A stretch of DNA of 64,000 bases from Canibacter zhoujuaniae (GTDB taxonomy: Bacteria; Actinomycetota; Actinomycetes; Actinomycetales; Microbacteriaceae): the NCBI RefSeq assembly GCF_011752005.1, contig NZ_JAAIJZ010000001.1:682001-746000 (forward strand), read 5' to 3'. The notes under the pieces were generated by a model. It was not told the DNA's origin and did no database searches. It was given only the letters and a program-made list of their open reading frames with translations. Positions within the stretch are counted from its first letter, which is position 1; each line of letters opens with the position of its first letter. Positions 17,359 to 26,835 of the stretch are shown here, in pieces. Both the position numbers and the translations under genes were made by a program.

Positions 17359-19995
17359 TTACCGGGTGGCAAACGAAAGCACGGTGAGAGCCGGCTCTCC
17401 AATTTCGTCCGTCTGCTTTAGGTCGAGCTCTGCAGTTATCACCCAGTCGTAATTGCCTGCGGGGTCAGCGATCACCTGCTCAACACGCCAAGTCTCTTTT
17501 TGCTTCTGCACATTAAAGAAGCGACTGGCGCGAGCTGCGGCGTCGATCGGAATCTCATCATGCTCGTCAAAATAGGCGTCCAACGCAGCATCCCAGTCGT
17601 GTTTTGTCATGCCGCGACGGCAGCCTAAAGCAACACCGCTGCCGCTGCTACCCATATCTGGTGGTGTGCTGGCCGCAACCAGCGCCGCAACGTCGTCAAA
17701 CTCTGCCCACATCACCAGGCGGAACATATAGTTGCGCACCATTATCGTAAGCGCTTTCTCGTTGGCGCTAAGTTTGTCGCTGCGCGGCGGCGCTTCCAAC
17801 TCTCCCGCCTCTCCAGCTGCATCGCCCACCGCTGCCAGAGTTGGGTTCCAGTCGCCACTGTCAGTAGCAGCGGCAATTTCTGCAAGCTGCTGCCACTCTT
17901 CCAAAAGACTTGAATCCGTCTGCCTAACAAGCTCACCCAACCAGGTGATGATGTCATCTAGATACGGTGTGCGTTTTTCTTCCGGCACCCCAGCTCGCAG
18001 CATCCGATACGCATCACTCAAATAACGTAACAGCACGCCCTCGCTGCGTTTCAAACCGTAGTGCGCAACAAACTCCTTAAAGCCAAACGCATTCTCGACC
18101 ATGTCGCGCACAATGCTTTTGGGTGTTGGCTGCTGCCCGTGGGCGCTTGGCGTTTTAGCCCGATACTCGGCAAAAGCCGCCTCGATCAACTCTCTTAACG
18201 GCTGCGGGTGAGTCACCTCTGCAAGGATCGCCATGCGCTCCTCATACTCGATCCCATCAGCCTTTAATTCTGCAACAACACGACTTTTTTCTTTTTTCTC
18301 TTGTGCGATAAGGATCTGCCGCGGTGGTTCAAGCACCGCTTCAAAGAGCGAGAGCAGGTCGAGCGTGTAGCCGGAGGATTCAGCGTCTAGGAGTTCTGTT
18401 GCAGCGATTGCAAACAGTGCCAGCGGCTGATTGAATGCGCGCGCACCCTCACCGCTCACCGTGAGGCTGAGCATCCGCTCACCAGTGTCAGATTCGGTGA
18501 CCCGCACAACCCCAGCGTTTTTGAGCGCCCGATACAGTTTCAAAGCCTGCAGGGTGAGCTTACGTTTAGACTCTGCGGTTTCGTGTGAATCCTGTATCAG
18601 CTCGCGCACCACCGCAAAAAGCTCACCCTCACGCTTCTCACCACGGCTCAGGATCGCAACCAGCATCGCACCTGTGATCTGCATGCGGCTAACAAGCGGC
18701 TCTGGTTCTGCGGCGACCAGCTTCTCGAAGGTCGCTTCACTCCAGGTCACACCCGCCTTAGCAGCCACCTTTTTGCCGGGTTTCGCCTTCTTTCCAGCAT
18801 TTTTAGCGGCCGCGGCTTTCGCCTCTATTGCGGCGTTGAGGATCGCGTGTTCCGGCGCAAGCACAACAACGTCGCCCGCCCGGTCAAACCCCGCACGGCC
18901 TGCACGACCGGCAATTTGATGAAACTCACGCGCGCTCAAACGGCGCTCTTTAACACCGTCAAATTTCACGAGCGAGGTGAGCAGCACCGTGCGAATAGGC
19001 ACGTTAATGCCGACCCCGAGAGTGTCTGTGCCGCAGATCACCTTTAAAAGCCCTGCCTGCGCCAGCTGCTCTACCAGGCGCCGGTATTTCGGCAGCAGCC
19101 CCGCATGGTGCACAGCAATTCCGGCGCGCAACAGTTTGTTAAGCGTTTGGCCGTAGCCGGCTGAAAATCTAAAGTCTGTAAGGTGCTGTGCAATAGCCGT
19201 CTTCTCATCTTTTGTTAACAGGCTGACGCTGGTGAGTGCCTGCGCCTGCTCTGTTGCTGCAGCCTGCGAAAAATGCACCACATAAACCGGGGCAAGCCCA
19301 CCCGATACTAGCTCGCTAATTTCTTCGTGCACCGGTTTGAGACTGTAGCGATAGCTCAAAGGCACAGGACGCTCAACTCCCGTAATCACCTCTGTTGTGC
19401 GGCCGGTGTTTTCGTCAAGAGTTTTTACAACCTCTGACACATCACCGAGTGTGGCGCTCATCAAAATAAACTGCACACCGTTTGCTAGCAGCAGCGGCAC
19501 CTGCCAGGCCCAGCCGCGCTCACGATCTGCGTAATAGTGAAACTCATCCATGACGACCTGTGTGATGCCGCGACAGTCAGGGTCGCTCAAGGCATACTGC
19601 GCGACAATCTCGGCGGTTGCACACAAGATAGGGGCATCAGCATTGATGCTGAAGTCGCCGGTCACCAAACCCACATTCTCAGCACCGAAAACACGCACAA
19701 GCTCAAAAAATTTTTCACTCACCAAGGCTTTTATCGGGGCTGTATAGGCCGTGCGCTTCCCCTGTGTGAATGCAATGAAGTGCGCCCCGAGCGCAACGGT
19801 TGATTTGCCGGTGCCGGTGGGGGTTGCTAAAACTACGTTTGAGCCCATAGCAACCGCGGTGATCGCATCACTCTGCGCAGGGTAAAGCTCAAAACCTTTA
19901 TCGTGAAACACCCAATCAACAAAGGTGTCAAACACCACGAACGGGTCTGCTGAGTGCCCCAAAGCCGCCGCATGCTCCGCAAGCGTTACGTTCAT
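17359..19995 (-). CDS. Ski2/Mtr4-type DExH RNA helicase with C-terminal DUF3516-type region
   Basis: 878 residues. Motor motifs: TPTGTGKST (Walker A, Lys64), PIKALVSEKF (motif Ia), DEFH at 150-153 (motif II), SATLGD (motif III), then VICGTDTLGVGINVP and QIAGRAGRAG (motifs V and VI). A Lys/Ala-rich insert (AAKNAGKKAKPGKK) follows the second RecA domain. The long C-terminal region matches the actinobacterial arrangement annotated as DUF3516. Such helicases are expected to act in RNA turnover or ribosome-associated remodelling. ATG 19995 is chosen: it has GGAGGG 8 nt upstream and avoids overlap with pncA. The upstream open frame inside pncA is not used. Confidence 0.88.
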   Translation of the reverse strand: MNVTLAEHAAALGHSADPFVVFDTFVDWVFHDKGFELYPAQSDAITAVAMGSNVVLATPTGTGKSTVALGAHFIAFTQGKRTAYTAPIKALVSEKFFELVRVFGAENVGLVTGDFSINADAPILCATAEIVAQYALSDPDCRGITQVVMDEFHYYADRERGWAWQVPLLLANGVQFILMSATLGDVSEVVKTLDENTGRTTEVITGVERPVPLSYRYSLKPVHEEISELVSGGLAPVYVVHFSQAAATEQAQALTSVSLLTKDEKTAIAQHLTDFRFSAGYGQTLNKLLRAGIAVHHAGLLPKYRRLVEQLAQAGLLKVICGTDTLGVGINVPIRTVLLTSLVKFDGVKERRLSAREFHQIAGRAGRAGFDRAGDVVVLAPEHAILNAAIEAKAAAAKNAGKKAKPGKKVAAKAGVTWSEATFEKLVAAEPEPLVSRMQITGAMLVAILSRGEKREGELFAVVRELIQDSHETAESKRKLTLQALKLYRALKNAGVVRVTESDTGERMLSLTVSGEGARAFNQPLALFAIAATELLDAESSGYTLDLLSLFEAVLEPPRQILIAQEKKEKSRVVAELKADGIEYEERMAILAEVTHPQPLRELIEAAFAEYRAKTPSAHGQQPTPKSIVRDMVENAFGFKEFVAHYGLKRSEGVLLRYLSDAYRMLRAGVPEEKRTPYLDDIITWLGELVRQTDSSLLEEWQQLAEIAAATDSGDWNPTLAAVGDAAGEAGELEAPPRSDKLSANEKALTIMVRNYMFRLVMWAEFDDVAALVAASTPPDMGSSGSGVALGCRRGMTKHDWDAALDAYFDEHDEIPIDAAARASRFFNVQKQKETWRVEQVIADPAGNYDWVITAELDLKQTDEIGEPALTVLSFATR

Positions 19996-20062
19996 TATTA
20001 AGCCCTCCCCGTTTTGCAATACCACTGACAAGTATCGCAAGGGTCTGTGACTTTCTGCTGCG

Positions 20063-20650
20063 CTAAACCACCTCAGCGCCCATTGCGCGCAGTTCGTCCA
20101 AGGCTTTAGCGCTCGTTTCAGCGGCCACTCCGGCAACAAAATCTTTCAGAACACGCACCCTAAACCCCGCCCAATAGGCGTCTTCAGACGACTGTAGAAC
20201 ACAGTAATCGGTTGCGATCCCAACGACATCAAGGTGTTTCACACCCGCTTCTTTGAGGATCTCCTCAAGCTTCAGGCCGTCAGCAGAGCTGCCTTCAAAT
20301 GCTGAATAAGCCGGCTCCCCCTGCCCTTTAAATATTTCAACATCAAACTCTGCGTCTTGCAGCGCACTGTGATATTCAGCACCAAAGCTGCCCGCAACGC
20401 AGTGCACCGGCCAGGTGTTGACAAAATCTGGCTCCGCATCAAGCGCGAAGTGCCCACCATTATCACCGCTCGCATTGTGCCAGTCACGCGAGGCGACAAC
20501 CATGTCATAGCCGTGCTCGCCCTGCAGCAGCTCTGAAACCCGCGTTGCAACCGCGGTGCCGCCTGTCACACCGAGCGCGCCACCCTCAACAAAGTCATTT
20601 TGAATATCCACTACGAGCAGCGCCCGTTTAGCACTATGTCTGTCACTCAT
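20063..20650 (-). CDS. pncA: Nicotinamidase / pyrazinamidase
   Basis: 195 residues, isochorismatase-like hydrolase fold. The catalytic triad is Asp15 (VVDIQNDF), Lys108 (FKGQGE) and Cys150 (GIATDYC); the metal site is Asp56, His58 and His67 (DWHNASGDNGGH). It converts nicotinamide to nicotinate for NAD+ salvage. The ATG overlaps the stop of the lrp gene by 4 nt (ATGA), so it is translationally coupled to that regulator. All catalytic and metal ligands are present. This is the second gene of a four-gene operon. Confidence 0.93.
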   Translation of the reverse strand: MSDRHSAKRALLVVDIQNDFVEGGALGVTGGTAVATRVSELLQGEHGYDMVVASRDWHNASGDNGGHFALDAEPDFVNTWPVHCVAGSFGAEYHSALQDAEFDVEIFKGQGEPAYSAFEGSSADGLKLEEILKEAGVKHLDVVGIATDYCVLQSSEDAYWAGFRVRVLKDFVAGVAAETSAKALDELRAMGAEVV

Positions 20651-21120
20651 TCTGATGCTCCTTTGAATACAGCAGCCACAGGGTTTGTGTGGTGGCTAAA
20701 AACAATGCTAGTTCGTGTTGAGTCAACAGCGGAATGGGTGCTCAAGTTTTCAAGCACAAATTCACGCACATGCTCACTGTCCCGCGCGAGCATATGAATA
20801 ATAAAGTCTTCTACCCCGCCGAGAAAAAACAGTTGGGTTACCTCTGGAGCAGCACGCAGCGTGTCTGCAAGCTCCGCGATCCGCTCTCTGGCCCCGGAAC
20901 GAACGGTAACACTGATTAGCACCTGGAGCGTCAGGTCGAAAGCTTTTGGATCAACCTGCGTCGTAAATTCGGTAATGACACCGCGCGACACAAGCGCACG
21001 CACCCTGCTGACACAGGTTGAAGCAGCGATCCCGGCACGATCGGCAAGCTCAGCGTTCGTGATGCGGCTATTACGCTGCAGCTCTTTAATGATTTTGAGG
21101 TCTACCGCATCTAACTGCAT
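20647..21120 (-). CDS. Lrp/AsnC-family transcriptional regulator (probable ald regulator)
   Basis: 157 residues: an N-terminal winged helix-turn-helix (about 5-60, KIIKELQRNSRITNAELADRAGI) and a C-terminal RAM ligand-binding/oligomerisation domain. It is divergent from alanine dehydrogenase across about 210 bp, the arrangement in which mycobacterial AldR controls ald in response to amino acids, so the same role is inferred here. The ATG at 21120 has no well-placed ribosome site, but TATTAT (21130-21135, minus strand) lies 9 nt upstream, compatible with a leaderless transcript. Confidence 0.88.
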   Translation of the reverse strand: MQLDAVDLKIIKELQRNSRITNAELADRAGIAASTCVSRVRALVSRGVITEFTTQVDPKAFDLTLQVLISVTVRSGARERIAELADTLRAAPEVTQLFFLGGVEDFIIHMLARDSEHVREFVLENLSTHSAVDSTRTSIVFSHHTNPVAAVFKGASE

Positions 21121-21333
21121 AACCCTCGCATAATATTCGAAGCCGCCATAAAAACCTCACTGTTAGCGAATTAAACTAGCCTCAAGCCCAGTATATAGCG
21201 AATTTTCTGCGGATATTTGTCTAATTACACGAAGATAATGCAAAATTAAACTATGTTGGATTCGCTCCAACTGCTATCGGATCTCTCTCCCGGTGATCCG
21301 CAAAATTCACTGACTAAAAATTGGAGCATGAAA

Positions 21334-22455
21334 ATGCGCGTTGGTATTCCAACCGAGATTAAGAACAACGAGAACCGCGTCGCCATCACCGAGGCTGGGG
21401 TCATGGAGCTCAAGCGTCACGGCCACGAGGTGCTGATTCAGGCTGGTGCCGGTGAGGGCTCGTTCATTAGCGACGAAGCATTCAAGGCTGCTGGCGCAAC
21501 CATTATCGACACTGCCGATGAGGTCTGGGAACAGGCTGACATGGTGCTCAAGGTGAAGGAACCAATCGAGTCTGAATACAGCAAAATGCGCAAGGGTCAG
21601 GTGCTCTTCACCTACCTGCACCTCGCAGCTTCTGAGGCTTGCACCAAAGCCGTAGTTGACAGCGGCACCACCGCGATCGCATACGAGACCGTGCAGCTCG
21701 ACAACCGCTCACTGCCACTGCTCGCACCAATGTCTGAAGTTGCTGGCCGTCTGTCAGCGCAGATTGGCGCTTTCTTCCTGATGAAGGCAGAGGGTGGCCG
21801 CGGCGTGCTGCTCGGTGGTGTAACCGCTACCCGTAAAGCAAAGACTGTTGTTATCGGCGGTGGCGCAGCTGGTGAGCAGGCAGCACGCGTTGCTTACGGC
21901 ATGGGCTCAGACGTCACCATGATCGACATCAACATTCCACGTTTGAAGCAGCTCGAAGACATCTACAACGGTGGCATCCAGACCCGCGTATCAAACCGCT
22001 TCAACATCACCGAGGCGCTCAAGGATGCGGATCTGGTTATCGGTTCTGTGCTGATCCCGGGTGAGAAGGCTCCAAAGCTTGTCACCGACGATATGGTTGC
22101 GCAGATGAAGCCTGGTTCAGTGCTGGTTGATATCGCAATCGACCAGGGTGGCTGCTTTGAAAACTCACGCCCAACCACACACGACGACCCAACCTTCAAG
22201 GTTCACAACTCGCTCTACTACTGCGTAGCAAACATGCCGGGTGCTGTGCCAGAGACGTCAACCAACGCTCTAACCAACGCAACCCTGCCATATGTTGTTG
22301 CTCTCGCTAATAAGGGCTGGAAGCAGGCGCTGCGCGACGATGCAGCGCTCGCTAAGGGTCTGAACGCACACGAGGGTGTAATCACCAACCACGGTGTTGC
22401 AGAGGCTTTCCCAGAGCTTAAGAGCAGCACTGTAGAAGAGGTCTTGGCAGCATAA
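21334..22455 (+). CDS. ald: Alanine dehydrogenase
   Basis: 373 residues. NAD+-dependent reversible conversion of L-alanine to pyruvate and ammonia. Catalytic and substrate residues align with the known enzyme: Arg15 (NENRVA), Lys75 (VKEP) and His96 (YLHLAAS). The Rossmann motif is GGGAAGEQAARVAYGMG, followed by the acidic end MIDIN. Two nearby ATGs are in frame (21328, 21334); the second is chosen because GGAG (21323-21326) is 7 nt before it and because the family starts MRVGIP. Codon use is strongly biased, which suggests high expression. It is followed by a strong terminator and faces the Lrp-type regulator. Confidence 0.95.
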   Translation: MRVGIPTEIKNNENRVAITEAGVMELKRHGHEVLIQAGAGEGSFISDEAFKAAGATIIDTADEVWEQADMVLKVKEPIESEYSKMRKGQVLFTYLHLAASEACTKAVVDSGTTAIAYETVQLDNRSLPLLAPMSEVAGRLSAQIGAFFLMKAEGGRGVLLGGVTATRKAKTVVIGGGAAGEQAARVAYGMGSDVTMIDINIPRLKQLEDIYNGGIQTRVSNRFNITEALKDADLVIGSVLIPGEKAPKLVTDDMVAQMKPGSVLVDIAIDQGGCFENSRPTTHDDPTFKVHNSLYYCVANMPGAVPETSTNALTNATLPYVVALANKGWKQALRDDAALAKGLNAHEGVITNHGVAEAFPELKSSTVEEVLAA

Positions 22456-22474
22456 GCTTATAGTCCAAGAGTTT

Positions 22475-22513
22475 GAAGCGCCGTTTCCCCTTTCGGAGGC
22501 GGCGCTTCTGTTA
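22475..22513 (+). terminator. Terminator of ald
   Basis: A 9-bp GC-rich stem (GAAGCGCCG 22475-22483 with CGGCGCTTC 22500-22508) and a 16-nt loop, followed by TGTTATTAT. The T-rich tail overlaps the -10 box of the next gene. Confidence 0.8.
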
Positions 22514-22529
22514 TTATGCTAGTGCTGTT

Positions 22530-23015
22530 ATGGATTTGAAATTCACTTTCACCCAAAAACCCGGCACAGCAGATCAGGGGTTGAAAAAGACCGCGGGTCA
22601 CACCGCAAACACTCGACTCGGATTACCCGGCTCTGAAAGACAGCTCCCCTTCAACGTTAACGCTGGCGGGGCGAGCAGTGAGCTTATTGTGCGCATCACT
22701 CGCAATGAGAGTGCGATGTTGGGTGTCGCAGTGTCTGGTGACGGTGTTGAATACGCGCGGCAGAGCGTCGACCTGCGTGATGCGCATTACCAGCACGGCG
22801 CTCTGGTTGATCCAAAACCAATTCGTTCTGCTCTGTCACGCGTAGTGGCAGAGTTGGGCGATAAACTGCTCACCGCCGTGCAGCTTGTTGAAGTGCCTGC
22901 GGAGGCCAGCCCCTCCCTGCTTGAAGCTGAACTAGTAACCTCAGACAGCACCATCAGCGCCACCGGCCAGCTGCGCACTGGGCTGCCCGAGGGCACACCG
23001 GTGAAGTTAATTTAA
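22530..23015 (+). CDS. Hypothetical protein, 161 aa
   Basis: Soluble protein without signal peptide or membrane segment; I do not recognise the family. The N-terminus is polar (KFTFTQKPGTADQGLKK), then comes a beta-rich region (ELIVRITRNESAMLGVAVSG), and the C-terminal half has LLTAVQLVEVP and a DSTISATGQLRTG stretch that could be beta strands. ATG 22530 is chosen; TATGCT (22515-22520) lies 9 nt before it and no ribosome site is visible, so it may be leaderless. The longer frame starting at 22473 would run through the ald terminator and is rejected. It is convergent with the RecB-like gene (16 nt between stops). Confidence 0.6.
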   Translation: MDLKFTFTQKPGTADQGLKKTAGHTANTRLGLPGSERQLPFNVNAGGASSELIVRITRNESAMLGVAVSGDGVEYARQSVDLRDAHYQHGALVDPKPIRSALSRVVAELGDKLLTAVQLVEVPAEASPSLLEAELVTSDSTISATGQLRTGLPEGTPVKLI

Positions 23016-23031
23016 TTAACCTGGCTCGAGC

Positions 23032-26000
23032 TCAGCTAACCCGGCTGGCGCGGCTGAGCAACCGCTGGTATGAGGCTTGCAGCATTAGCTGCTCGGCATC
23101 TGTCGGCACTGCGTATTCCAGCTGTGGGGAAGCAACTATGTGCGCAGACCACTTTGCGCGACTGATCGCCACGTTTAGGCGATTCTTTGACAGTAGGAAC
23201 TCGATCCCCCGATCAACATCCTTGGGGGAAGATGCAGCCAGGCTGACAATAGCCATTAGCGCTTCCTGACCTTGAAACTTATCGACTGTGCCAACGGCCA
23301 CGCCGTTAAACCCTGCACGCTGTAAAGCACCGGAGATAAGCGCCACTTGCCGATTGTAGGGGGCGACAACAATGATATCTTCCTGCGTTAGGGGCTCGGC
23401 GGTTGCAGTGTTTGCAGCAGAGGCAGCAGCACGCACCACTTTTGCCCGTAACATTTCACGCACAAGCCCCACCACCCGTTCTGCTTCATGCGGGTTGTGT
23501 GTTGTGCAAAGCTGTGACTCAACAGGATGAAAATATAGACCCTGCGCAAAGCTGCCAACAACCCCAGGGCGTTTCGCACCCGGTGCTGACTGCAGTTTGC
23601 CGCCGTAGTAAAGATCTGAGACGATACTGCACAGAGCCGGGTTCATGCGCCAGGAGTGCTCTAACAGGTATCCGCGCGACTGCGAGATCACAGGTGCGTC
23701 ACCGACCAACCAGCCCAGCACGGAAGCATCGACCGGCGCTGGATGCACACCGCCACTAACCTGCGGCAGCTGTTGGGGGTCACCAACCGCAAGCAAGTTT
23801 TTGGCCGCGTACAAAGACGCTAGCGTGTCTACGATACTGAACTGCCCAGCCTCATCAACAACCAACAGGTCAAAGCTCTTCTTTTCTAAAACGCTGGAGC
23901 CCATATTCCAACTTGTGCCACCAAAAACAAACCCACCTTCTCGCGGCGCATAAAGAAGGAAATCAGCCATGCGGTTTAACCCGGTAAACAGGCGCTGCTC
24001 TTCCGACAGACTCTTTTCGCTGCTGAGAGGTTTAAGCACGCGTGCGGTCGGAACACCGGAATCGACAATTTTGTTGAGCAGTGATTCGATAACGCGGTGC
24101 GACTGTGCGGTCACAGCAATTTTGAAGCCGTGCTCATTAACCAGGCGCGCTATGACAGCCGCGGTAACGGTCGATTTTCCTGTGCCCGGCGGCCCCTGCA
24201 CAGCCAAAACTGAGCTATCGAGCTGCGCCACGGATCGCACCAGCGGCTCGATGTAAGGGTTTTCTGCGCTATCCGGATTGCGCTTGATTTCAGGCAGTTG
24301 AAAGCCCGGCTCTTTAAAGCGCGGCAGTGCACGACTAACCAAAGCGTAACCCGCATCATCGGGCACAGCACCCGCCGCGATCTGCTCACCGTGCGCATTC
24401 CACCAGTCTTCTATCGCTTCACGGTGAGATTTACGCGAGAAGCTCGTAGTGGTATCAATAGCCACCGGCCAGCAGTGTGAGAGCGCAGCGAGTTGCTCTG
24501 AGTTTGCACGCTCATTCACACGCACCCAACAGCTGCCGTCTGACTCAATGGTCACAGTAGCTGCGCGCTGTTCCGCGCCAAAACTACCGAACCGTTTTCC
24601 AACGCCACTGCCCGCGGGAAAAACAGCCCTGACTCTCGCATTCAACAGCTCACCGGCTGTCCATGTTTGATCCGTCCGCATCGGATACAAAACCTGCGCC
24701 CAGCCGCTTCTCCCCGGCTCGCAAACTAAATCTGCATCCGTGCGCGATACCAGCGGAATAAACGCGCCACTCCAGTCAGCGGTGGTTGAGTTATAGAGCT
24801 GCAGGTTTTCTATAGACCTAGCTGCGTCTTCACGATCATAAAAATCGTAGCTGTTTCCGATCATCGTAAGGGTCGTGCCAATCTCGGGATCTAGCCCCTC
24901 AACTGCTGCCGCCTCTAGCAGCTGCCCACGCAGTAAATTCCGTTTTTCTCGGCGCGCGAGTTTTGCTTCATCAAGTTCAGGAACTTCGCTCTCTGTTTGC
25001 ATGAAAACAGTGAGTGCTGCGGCATCAAAACCCGCGCCCGGCTGCGTTTGCGGGGTGTTTAATGTTTGATTATCGGTCGCGGCACTACCTAGAGAGTGCT
25101 GCAACCCGCCAGCAGCTGCCAAAGTATGCCGCACAAGTGTGGTCTGCAACCGCAGCCCCCGCCGCACGTGTTCGCGCACATTAGTAACCGCCAACCCGGT
25201 CTTTGCCGCCCAAGCTGCGCGCATAATAGGCAATGACTCGAGCTGCTGCACTGTGCTTGCGTTAGTCTCAGCATCAAGAGCCTCTAGAACACGGAAGGCA
25301 CGCGCGTATTCCAGCAGGGTAAACTCCCTAACCGGTGCGATAACTGCGTGCTGCAACAGGGTTGTTGCAGCAATAATTTTGCCCTGCTCCAGCAGCCACA
25401 AAAGGCCCCGCTCCTGACTTGAATGGCGCGCAGCAAGCCGCACTAGCGTGTCTATTACCGCTTGCGATTCGACAAGCAAAATCTGGCGGCCTTCAGTTGC
25501 GCGCTGTATCGCTGAATAGAGTTGCGACCACAAAACTCGCTCACTTTTGCGGGTGCTTGCAAAGAACTCCTGCTCACCGGCTTCTGTTGCAAGCAGCGCC
25601 CAGCCGATAAATTCTGTTGTTGCAGTGTAGAGTTCCTTCGGATCGTCAAAATAGAAGCTATCTGCAGCAAGGGTAAGCACAGGGCTTGCAGCACCAATGC
25701 GACCAAGACGCGTCTGCAAGAGGGGATTTTGCACCTCATTCTGCCCGGTAACTGCCGCTACCGCATACCGCTGAATCACTTGCAGCTGCTTCGGCCCTTT
25801 CAAAACAAATAGCTCTTGCCAGGCTTTATCTGCTGCAGGGCGGCGAGAGCTAAAATCTGCCGCCGCGAGCTCAGCAATACTGTGAATACCGACTGCTGCC
25901 AGGCGTTCACGAAGCTTCACAGACACCGGCGCGAGCAGACCAACATCATTGCATTGCTGCAGTTCGTGCAGGCAGTATTCACAGGTCAGACAGTAGGAGA

Positions 26001-26715
26001 TATCGGAGCTGTTGTCGGCGAACTCAAGCGGTGGCGCAGAATGTAAGTCGCTGTCTCCTCCGCCTGCAAAGTAACGCTGGGCTAACAAATCATGAAAACG
26101 TGACACTGTTGCGCCGTAGGTTAAAGCTAAATCTTCCCTAAGATAAACAGACTCGTCTCGATTGCCGTGCATGATGCGCACTGTCGGTGCCGTTGCAACA
26201 CCGCTCTTTTCGAGCTGCTCAGCATATGCGAGCATCTGAAAGACAGCCGCAACCTTCGATTTTGTCGTGAGTTTGGTATCTTGCACTTCCCACCCTGCTG
26301 GGGTTTTGATCAGGAAGTCTGCAAGACCGCGAAAAACAAACTGCAGACCGTCTGCACGCGGTGGCTCTGCGGCATAAAACACAGCCTGATAAACAACTTG
26401 AGCGTCGCCCGCAAGCACCTGCCGCGTTTGTGCTACTGCGCCCTCCCAATCTGCCTCACCTGCGTTTGCGCCGTCTATGCTCGCGCGCATATCAACCACA
26501 GCGTCACCGTAGTGCGCTTGATAATTCTTTAAGACCGCCTCTTCATGCTTCTCACCCAGCTTGGCAGCAAGCTGGGCAATCGGGTTAGCGGCAGCTGCAG
26601 GCGCCGTTAGTCTGCCGAGCAGGGCGTCAAACCGTCTGAGCGTCGCAAATTCACAACTGAGAAATTGAGACAGGTCAGACGGGGTGATAACAATCTGGGT
26701 GCCGTTAATCTGCAT
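23032..26715 (-). CDS. TM0106-type RecB-like nuclease fused to SF1 (DNA2/NAM7-type) helicase
   Basis: 1227 residues in two parts. The N-terminal third resembles RecB/Cas4-type nucleases: an entry Cys (SQFLSCEFATLRRFDALL), a GLADFLIKTPAGWEVQDTKL segment as the catalytic strand (Asp, Asp-x-Lys) and CEYCLHELQQC, candidate iron-sulfur ligands. The C-terminal half is an SF1 helicase: QGPPGTGKST (Lys847), DEAG (954-957), GDPQQLP, then TVDKFQGQEA and NRLNVAISRAK. Such nuclease-helicases are thought to act in DNA repair or replication-fork processing. TATTCT 6 nt before the ATG suggests a leaderless start. It is not part of a CRISPR or visible defence locus. Confidence 0.82.
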   Translation of the reverse strand: MQINGTQIVITPSDLSQFLSCEFATLRRFDALLGRLTAPAAAANPIAQLAAKLGEKHEEAVLKNYQAHYGDAVVDMRASIDGANAGEADWEGAVAQTRQVLAGDAQVVYQAVFYAAEPPRADGLQFVFRGLADFLIKTPAGWEVQDTKLTTKSKVAAVFQMLAYAEQLEKSGVATAPTVRIMHGNRDESVYLREDLALTYGATVSRFHDLLAQRYFAGGGDSDLHSAPPLEFADNSSDISYCLTCEYCLHELQQCNDVGLLAPVSVKLRERLAAVGIHSIAELAAADFSSRRPAADKAWQELFVLKGPKQLQVIQRYAVAAVTGQNEVQNPLLQTRLGRIGAASPVLTLAADSFYFDDPKELYTATTEFIGWALLATEAGEQEFFASTRKSERVLWSQLYSAIQRATEGRQILLVESQAVIDTLVRLAARHSSQERGLLWLLEQGKIIAATTLLQHAVIAPVREFTLLEYARAFRVLEALDAETNASTVQQLESLPIMRAAWAAKTGLAVTNVREHVRRGLRLQTTLVRHTLAAAGGLQHSLGSAATDNQTLNTPQTQPGAGFDAAALTVFMQTESEVPELDEAKLARREKRNLLRGQLLEAAAVEGLDPEIGTTLTMIGNSYDFYDREDAARSIENLQLYNSTTADWSGAFIPLVSRTDADLVCEPGRSGWAQVLYPMRTDQTWTAGELLNARVRAVFPAGSGVGKRFGSFGAEQRAATVTIESDGSCWVRVNERANSEQLAALSHCWPVAIDTTTSFSRKSHREAIEDWWNAHGEQIAAGAVPDDAGYALVSRALPRFKEPGFQLPEIKRNPDSAENPYIEPLVRSVAQLDSSVLAVQGPPGTGKSTVTAAVIARLVNEHGFKIAVTAQSHRVIESLLNKIVDSGVPTARVLKPLSSEKSLSEEQRLFTGLNRMADFLLYAPREGGFVFGGTSWNMGSSVLEKKSFDLLVVDEAGQFSIVDTLASLYAAKNLLAVGDPQQLPQVSGGVHPAPVDASVLGWLVGDAPVISQSRGYLLEHSWRMNPALCSIVSDLYYGGKLQSAPGAKRPGVVGSFAQGLYFHPVESQLCTTHNPHEAERVVGLVREMLRAKVVRAAASAANTATAEPLTQEDIIVVAPYNRQVALISGALQRAGFNGVAVGTVDKFQGQEALMAIVSLAASSPKDVDRGIEFLLSKNRLNVAISRAKWSAHIVASPQLEYAVPTDAEQLMLQASYQRLLSRASRVS

Positions 26716-26773
26716 AGCCTCAGAATAGAATACGGGTCTATCGTTTTATAACTGCGCTAACCACCTAAGCACC

Positions 26774-26799
26774 GGTAAACTGGACTTATTCCAGTTACC
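26774..26799. repeat. Inverted repeat between divergent genes
   Basis: GGTAAACTGGA (26774-26784), 5-nt centre, TCCAGTTACC (26790-26799): ten pairs with one bulged A. It sits about 40 nt before the 79-aa gene and 60 nt before the RecB-like gene start, so it could be an operator or an RNA hairpin. It lacks a T run for termination. Confidence 0.4.
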
Positions 26800-26835
26800 T
26801 GCTCTGATTTTTCATGGCGCTTAAAAGGAGACTCA

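Noticed and set aside
19996..20139. Upstream extension of the Ski2-type helicase
   Set aside because: It overlaps pncA in another frame; ATG 19995 has a strong ribosome site.
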